From: Bacteroides sp. ET71
Lineage (GTDB): Bacteria; Bacteroidota; Bacteroidia; Bacteroidales; Bacteroidaceae
Assembly (NCBI RefSeq): GCF_023336905.1
Contig: NZ_JAMBLS010000021.1
Span: 1 to 60,145, forward strand
DNA length: 60,145 bases
Direction of reading: 5' to 3'
Below are positions 55,551-60,145 of this stretch, piece after piece (the first letter of the stretch is position 1; each line of letters begins with the position of its first letter). The notes under the pieces were generated by a model. The model worked only from the letters and a program-made list of their open reading frames with translations. It was not told where the DNA came from and searched no databases. A program made the position numbers and the translations under genes.

Positions 55551-57140
55551 TTACTCGTAGAAGGAGAAAGTATAGTCCACGCGACCATTCGGCTCGCTAT
55601 CGCTATACTTGGTCACGTCGTGGTCTGTCCAGACATAACGAATCACGAAATCATGGGAAATGCTGGTCTCGGTCTCGATAAGATGCTTGGTGGAGACACC
55701 CATCAGTCCGGCGTAATAGAACTCCTCCACCACATCGAGGTCGATGTTGTAGTCCTTGTAGAAGCGCATGATGCCGTTGGACGGCTGGTCGGAGTAGGTA
55801 TATAGATAGGTACTCTTCTCTATCGGGTACTCATCGTAGTGCCAGCGAGTCACTTGTACCAGGTCGCCATTCTCCCAAGTCAGTTCATATTCGCGCTCCT
55901 CACGACCCTCCACAATGTGCGTGATGTGGCCTTCGGCATCATATTCGAAAGTGGTGGTGCAGTCATACATCTCGTGTTGGACGCTGGCCACGAAGCCGTT
56001 CTCGCCAAGCGTGGCAGTCTGCTCCAACTCAGAGTCGTCCATCGTATAGACATCAGGGCCTTCGGCACCGGTCACGTAGTTGTAGTGGAAGAAGGTGCCT
56101 TCGCTTTCCGGGTCATCATCTTCGGCAATCCGCACCAGAAAGCCGTTCTCATAGAAATAGTTGTCATCGCCCACCGACTTAATCAGCTTGTCACCAAAGA
56201 CCCGGGCCACGGGCGATTCGTCGGAAGGCAAGGGCTGTTCGGGCTCCTGAGGCTCTTCGGGACTCTCGGCGATGACATCCGTGCTCAGATAGTACCAAGT
56301 CTCTGCGCGGTAGCCATCCTCTTCATAGACCTCGTAGACAACGGCGGTGTTGCCGGAGAAGGTGATGGTGGCGTAGTCTTCATCGCGCCAAGTCTCCTCC
56401 CAGGTGTAGTAGAAAGTGCCGGCCGCCTCGTCGCGCCAGCGCCAACGGGCCATTTCGAGGGAACCATCGTTATAAGCCACGAGATAGGTACCCGATTTGG
56501 AGAAGAGTACCTCCTCAGCCGATTCTGGGCCTTCGTTGGGAAGTTCGGTCTCTTCTTCCGATTCGCCGGTCTCCAAGTCGGTGGAGACATAGTGAGCCCG
56601 TTCGAAACGCCAGGTGCGGCAGAGGGCATTGGTCATGCCGCTGTCGGTCATCGTCTCTTCTTTCTGCACGGTGACCGTGGCCGAACCGTAGCGGTCAGAA
56701 TCGACGGTGATGCCGCTCACCTGTCCGTCCGTGCCGGTAGTGAGGGTGATGGTACCGAAGTCCTCCAACTGGTAGCGCCCATTGCCCAGGCTGGTGAAGG
56801 TGCCGTAGACGAAGTAACCGTCCTGCGTGGCGCGGGTCTGTGCCGTGCGATTGGTCAAGAGACGGTTGCCCGAGCGTCCGGACTCCAAGGCTGTCTGTGC
56901 GGAAAGGGCATAACTGCCGCCGCTAAGGGTGACGATGTAGTTGCCGCTGGCGCCCAGCTCGATGCTTTCGTAGGGCGAGCCGGAAGTGGTTACATTATAC
57001 TTGCCACTGACGGCCTCATAGGGAGGCGTGCCCAAGTTAGGGACGGTGGAGTTGTCGTCGTCGTCGCTGCATGCAACGAAGCCGATGGCCATCGTGCACA
57101 GGCACAGTAAGGCCATCACAAAGAAATTCATTTTCTTCAT
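55551..57140 (-). CDS. Large lipoprotein with DUF4595-like C-terminal region
   Basis: Start at 57140 (MKKMNFFVMALLCLCTMA); a lipoprotein signal ends at VACSDDDDN with acidic residues after Cys, as in surface-exported Bacteroides lipoproteins. Of 529 residues, ~40-190 are Gly/Ser-rich strands, ~200-310 another strand-rich part, and the C-terminal 200 resemble the YD-repeat-like DUF4595 family (TFEYDAEGHITHIVEGREEREYELTWENGDLVQV). No enzyme motif seen. It is monocistronic, with a long leader upstream. Confidence 0.82.
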   Translation of the reverse strand: MKKMNFFVMALLCLCTMAIGFVACSDDDDNSTVPNLGTPPYEAVSGKYNVTTSGSPYESIELGASGNYIVTLSGGSYALSAQTALESGRSGNRLLTNRTAQTRATQDGYFVYGTFTSLGNGRYQLEDFGTITLTTGTDGQVSGITVDSDRYGSATVTVQKEETMTDSGMTNALCRTWRFERAHYVSTDLETGESEEETELPNEGPESAEEVLFSKSGTYLVAYNDGSLEMARWRWRDEAAGTFYYTWEETWRDEDYATITFSGNTAVVYEVYEEDGYRAETWYYLSTDVIAESPEEPQEPEQPLPSDESPVARVFGDKLIKSVGDDNYFYENGFLVRIAEDDDPESEGTFFHYNYVTGAEGPDVYTMDDSELEQTATLGENGFVASVQHEMYDCTTTFEYDAEGHITHIVEGREEREYELTWENGDLVQVTRWHYDEYPIEKSTYLYTYSDQPSNGIMRFYKDYNIDLDVVEEFYYAGLMGVSTKHLIETETSISHDFVIRYVWTDHDVTKYSDSEPNGRVDYTFSFYE

Positions 57141-57506
57141 GTTACAATAATGATTTAGTGAAACAATAAATGAATGATATGTACAAATGTGCATTTACAT
57201 ACGTCTGGCTGTCTTGTATTCTAAAAAGTTCTGCCAGACGGGACGCAGAGTATGTCCTATGGGTCAATGGAGAGAAGAGCCGTCCCATTACTTTCAGCCA
57301 CACAGGGTCGAATTGCCAAGGTAATGTAATCTCTCCGCCGGAAAGGTGCTTCCGGATTGCGGGCGCAAAGATAGGGCATTTGTCGGAGATGGGCAAGGTC
57401 AAGGAGACAGAATCTTGTCCTTTTCGGCCCGAAAAGTAGGCGCGATGCCATAATATGCGTACCTTTGCCGGGCAAAAACGTGACATTTTTACATTTGAAC
57501 TGACTT
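57141..57506. promoter_or_regulatory. Intergenic region with divergent promoters and a long leader
   Basis: On the plus strand TACCTTTG (57460-57467) is 39 nt before the EamA transporter. On the minus strand TTG (57394-57396), 20 nt, TATCTTTG (57366-57373) would start a ~218-nt leader for the lipoprotein gene, containing the hairpin cgtctggc/gccagacg (57202-57240). No gene seen. Confidence 0.6.
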
Positions 57507-58430
57507 ATGAACACATCCAAACTAAAAGGCTTTCTCTACGGCCTGGCCACGTCGGTGACCTTCGGCCTCATCCCTTTGTTCACCCTGCCGCTGATGCAGC
57601 GGGGGTTAGACTCGGACAGTATCCTGTTCTACCGCTTCGTGACGGCCACCCTGGCCTTGGGCACGATGATGGCAGTGAAGGGCGAGTCGTTCCGCATCGC
57701 GTGGCGCGATGTGCCGCTGCTGGTGGTGATGGCGCTGTTCTACACGGCCTCGTCGATGTTCCTACTCTACGGCTACGAGGTGATGGGCGCGGGCGTGGCC
57801 ACGACGCTGCACTTCACCTACCCCATCTTCACGACGCTGCTGATGCTGGCATTGTTCCGCGAGGGAGCTTCGTGGGTGACCTGGCTGGCCATCGTGCTGG
57901 CGGTGGCGGGCGTGGCCCGGCTGTCGCTCCAAGGCACGGAGCTGACACTGGACGCCTGGGGCGTGGTGGTCGTGCTGCTGTCGGCCGTGGGCTATGCCAG
58001 CTACATCGTGTCAGTCAACAAGTCGCGCCTAAAGGACATGCACAGCCGCAAGCTGGCGTTCTACGTCTTCCTGTTCACGGCGCTGACGTTCACCGTGAAG
58101 AACGGCGTGCAAGGCAGTTTCCAGCCCCTGCCCGACTGGCAGAGCGCGGGCTTGGTGCTGCTGCTAGCGGTGATGCCGACGGTCATCTCAAACATCACGC
58201 TGCTGCTGGCCGTGCGCCACATCGGCGGCACGCTGACGTCCATCCTCGGGGCACTGGAGCCGGTGACGGCAGTGGTCATTGGGGCGTGCGTCTTCGGCGA
58301 GGCGTTCACGGCCCGCGAGGCGACAGGTATCGTGCTGATACTGGTGGCCGTAGTGCTGGTCATCCTGACCAGCCGCATCAAAGAAGGCGTGGAGACGGTG
58401 ATGAAGCGCATCCGACCGCGCCACGCGTAG
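57507..58430 (+). CDS. EamA/DMT-superfamily transporter
   Basis: A 307-residue membrane protein with ten predicted membrane segments in two EamA repeats (first ~5-140, second ~155-290). Repeat 1 contains FYRFVTATLALGTMM, repeat 2 ends with GALEPVTAVVIGACVFGE, the classic EamA signature. Substrate unknown (metabolite exporter family). High GC3; the C-terminus is basic (RIRPRHA). Confidence 0.9.
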   Translation: MNTSKLKGFLYGLATSVTFGLIPLFTLPLMQRGLDSDSILFYRFVTATLALGTMMAVKGESFRIAWRDVPLLVVMALFYTASSMFLLYGYEVMGAGVATTLHFTYPIFTTLLMLALFREGASWVTWLAIVLAVAGVARLSLQGTELTLDAWGVVVVLLSAVGYASYIVSVNKSRLKDMHSRKLAFYVFLFTALTFTVKNGVQGSFQPLPDWQSAGLVLLLAVMPTVISNITLLLAVRHIGGTLTSILGALEPVTAVVIGACVFGEAFTAREATGIVLILVAVVLVILTSRIKEGVETVMKRIRPRHA

Positions 58431-58546
58431 CGACGGCAGACAGAACCGGAGAGAAAAGGAATCGCCCTGTGACGAAAAACCAACCGGAACAGGGCGAGAA
58501 ATTTGCTCCGTCTCTGGGAAAAGTGTATCTTTACGGCTGAAATATA

Positions 58547-58607
58547 TATTTCAAGGCTTGAAATATAAAAACCAAGGCTTGGCATATATATTTCAAGCCT
58601 TGAAATA
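58547..58607. repeat. Three palindromes with aaggctt core upstream of an HU-like gene
   Basis: TATTTCAAGGCTTGAAATA (58547-58565), CCAAGGCTTGG (58572-58582) and TATTTCAAGCCTTGAAATA (58589-58607). The outer two are 19-bp palindromes of opposite phase, 42 bp apart, so the block can also form one larger hairpin. Located 70 bp before the HU-like start codon. Confidence 0.85.
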
Positions 58608-58677
58608 GAACTTGCAACAGAGCGCGGACAAGTTTCCACACTGGTGCAAATATTTATTCACCCATACGCAATGAATT

Positions 58678-59121
58678 ATGGCTACTTATGAAATGCAGGA
58701 AATGAACCTGCCCAACGACGAAGGGAAACGCATCCTCTACCCACGCATGAAGCTGGCGGGACAGGACGATTTGGAAGAAATAGCGCGCCGCATCAGCCGC
58801 GCCACCACGTTCACCCAGGGCGATATCCACGGAGTGGTGCGGGCGCTGGCCGAAGAAATGGCGTGGAGCATGGCCAACGGACGCTCGGTGAAGATTGAGG
58901 GACTGGGCATATTCACCCCGTCGCTGGCATTGAAGAAAGGCTTCGAACGCGAAACAGGCGAGCCGGGCAGCACGCGGCGCAACGCCACAAGCATCTGCGT
59001 GGACGGTGTCCGCTTCCGCACGGACAAGGAACTGGTGGCGCGGACGGGACAGTTGTGCCGCCTGGAACGCTCGGCACAGAAGTTCCAGCGGTCGTCGCGC
59101 CGGTACACGCCCTTCTTATAG
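58678..59121 (+). CDS. HU/IHF-like DNA-binding protein
   Basis: A 147-residue HU-like protein of the longer Bacteroides type. Dimerisation helices (DLEEIARRISRATTFTQGDIHGVVRALAEEMAWSMA) are followed by the HU signature VKIEGLGIFTPSLALKKG at ~80-98, then an arm with a basic C-terminal extension (RSAQKFQRSSRRY). Architectural DNA binding is inferred from the family. The palindromes upstream may be autoregulatory sites. Confidence 0.88.
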   Translation: MATYEMQEMNLPNDEGKRILYPRMKLAGQDDLEEIARRISRATTFTQGDIHGVVRALAEEMAWSMANGRSVKIEGLGIFTPSLALKKGFERETGEPGSTRRNATSICVDGVRFRTDKELVARTGQLCRLERSAQKFQRSSRRYTPFL

Positions 59122-59139
59122 GATACTTGGCCATGTATC

Positions 59140-59691
59140 CTATATGTCTTTTTCCCCTGTCTGGCTACGCGCAATATGCAATAAATCGAAAGCCAAATTA
59201 CGAAGACTTTCTGTGCTATCGAACGGATAAAGTTTCAAAGCCTTATCCAGAAACTGCGCGAAGTCCTTATCACACGAACGATAGAGTGTGATAAGGCTTG
59301 CGGTAGAACCGGCTTCATCCAGATGCTCCACGATTGCTTTAATTTTCTCTTCGGCAGTCTTCCCGGGCAGCCCCTTAATTTGCCGGATGAGTTTTCGCCA
59401 CCGGGCTTCATCGTCCTCATCTTCTACCCGGACACAATCCCGGATGTTGCCGATAGTGAACGAAATCTTCATGGGGTAAGGATTGGTAAAAGCGCAAAAG
59501 GACATCACTTCCTCTTTCCCTAAGGAACGGACTGCATACTTATTCCCTTTGAGGCAAAGCATATACTCATGGTTATATCCTACCACTTCGCCCACCTCTT
59601 TTTGGGAAACGGTGGCAATCAAGTTTCTTTCGGAATAATCTCCGTAAAAGTAATATGTCCCTTTGCGCAAGACGATGTGTCTGATAGTCAT
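59140..59691 (-). CDS. Unknown protein
   Basis: A 183-residue soluble protein without signal peptide. The N-terminal half is strand-rich (IRHIVLRKGTYYFYGDYSERNLIATVSQKEVGEVVGYNHEYMLCL); the C-terminal half is helical (EEKIKAIVEHLDE..., SLRNLAFDLLHIA). I do not recognise the family. It lies 12 bp after the next small gene on the same strand and converges with the HU-like gene. Confidence 0.72.
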   Translation of the reverse strand: MTIRHIVLRKGTYYFYGDYSERNLIATVSQKEVGEVVGYNHEYMLCLKGNKYAVRSLGKEEVMSFCAFTNPYPMKISFTIGNIRDCVRVEDEDDEARWRKLIRQIKGLPGKTAEEKIKAIVEHLDEAGSTASLITLYRSCDKDFAQFLDKALKLYPFDSTESLRNLAFDLLHIARSQTGEKDI

Positions 59692-59703
59692 AAGCGAATC
59701 GCC

Positions 59704-59904
59704 TTATCCCATCTTTTCAATCTTGAAGTTGACGAGGCTGCAACCTGTAATGAGTTTCACGCCATATTTGCGTTCTATCTCCACACCGATTTCCTTGATC
59801 GTGGGCGGTGCGTTGGTTCCGCTTTTCAGCACTTCTACCCACATTCCCGGTGTTACTTTCCCTGTGACTTTTACGGCGGTCACGCGCCACAAATGGTTCA
59901 TCAT
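59704..59904 (-). CDS. Small conserved-looking protein
   Basis: A 66-residue protein (start 59904, or 59901 at the second ATG). It opens NHLWRVTAVKVTGKVTPGMWVEVLKSGTN, a small beta-barrel-like pattern, and ends CSLVNFKIEKM. It resembles the short Bacteroides proteins annotated DUF6140, but I am not certain. Translationally close to the next gene (12-bp gap). Start supported by GAACTTTG-like -7 box near 59974 on the minus strand. Confidence 0.6.
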   Translation of the reverse strand: MMNHLWRVTAVKVTGKVTPGMWVEVLKSGTNAPPTIKEIGVEIERKYGVKLITGCSLVNFKIEKMG

Positions 59905-60145
59905 AACAAATAGTTTTTAAGATGTGAAACATAATTCTGCGAAGTCCGTGGTGGAACTTGCTTTCAGGAGGCAAAGTTCGGAAAGGGGTGTGCCATATCG
60001 CAGCGCAAGGGAATCTTTTTTAGCATGTCTTCCCTTTATAACATCTGATTATTTCTAATCCATTTTTATAGAGTAGAGAATTCTCAATGGCTAGTACAAT
60101 TTTTTCTATAATAGAATTATGTGACAGTAAATCTTCTTTTGTAAA
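59905..60145. other. Non-coding end of the window
   Basis: The 241 bp contain the probable promoter of the two small minus-strand genes (gcaaagttc near 59974) and, after 60050, AT-rich DNA with the palindrome ttctataatagaa. No gene seen; a gene beyond the edge may begin or end here. Confidence 0.5.

Noticed and set aside
55839-57110. 423-codon open frame antisense to the large lipoprotein
   Set aside because: Shadow of a real gene that has a proper lipoprotein signal; no motifs on this strand.

Overview
The window looks like a Bacteroides chromosome (order Bacteroidales). Evidence: several intergenic regions carry the Bacteroides promoter pattern (TTTG about 19-20 nt before TAnnTTTG), the mobile genes are NBU and CTnDOT-like families known from this group, and chromosomal genes such as a XusABC-type iron locus and DUF3127, DUF4348, DUF4374, DUF4469 and DUF4738 proteins are typical of it. 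I cannot name the species from sequence alone.

Layout. (1) Positions 1 to about 7.2 kb are the integrase end of a conjugative-transposon-like element that continues off the left edge. Read leftward on the minus strand it has an IntDOT-like tyrosine recombinase, a RhuM-like protein, a ComF-like phosphoribosyltransferase, an AT-rich unknown, two excisionase-like helix-turn-helix proteins and a DUF3945 protein with seven 18-residue repeats. (2) Positions 7279-18552 are a complete NBU2-type mobilizable element of 11.3 kb in the 3' end of tRNA-Ser(UGA). It is bounded by a 13-bp direct repeat and carries integrase, a DUF1016 nuclease with a partner ORF, DUF3853 protein, RepA-like ATPase, four iteron-like repeats, Toprim primase, oriT, MobV relaxase, and the resistance genes mef(En2) and lnu(AN2) plus a broken acetyltransferase. 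The presumed tRNA terminator now lies 11 kb away at 7206-7244. (3) 18.7-30.8 kb is housekeeping: mutS2, L-serine ammonia-lyase, a two-component system flanked by periplasmic/lipoprotein genes, trpB2, phoH, folC, ridA. A run of in-register 22-bp repeats lies upstream of trpB2. (4) 30.8-38.2 kb is one minus-strand operon from a good promoter: dnaN, DEDDh exonuclease, coaBC, recN, rlmB, a TPR pseudoprotease, and probably ridA. A DUF3127 protein with an SSB-like C-terminal tip is divergent from it. (5) 38.8-45.4 kb holds a tightly overlapping operon (threonine dehydrogenase, DUF4348, murB, MBL hydrolase, DUF3352-like) divergent from kbl; dehydrogenase and kbl together convert threonine to glycine. 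(6) 45.6-51.5 kb has an rRNA methyltransferase and a XusABC-like xenosiderophore/iron uptake operon. (7) 51.9-60.1 kb is GC-richer and full of repeats: a DUF4469 protein, a queuosine operon (YhhQ-type transporter, queC, queF) whose short leader contains a preQ1-I riboswitch candidate, a large lipoprotein, an EamA transporter, an HU-like protein with palindromes upstream, and two small unknown proteins.

The observations I consider most worth following are the preQ1-like leader, the 22-bp array near 25.8-26.0 kb, the iteron-like repeats and symmetric end repeats of the NBU2 element, the SSB-like tip on DUF3127, and the TPR pseudoprotease. I did not see a CRISPR array or a clearly recognisable multi-gene defence system.
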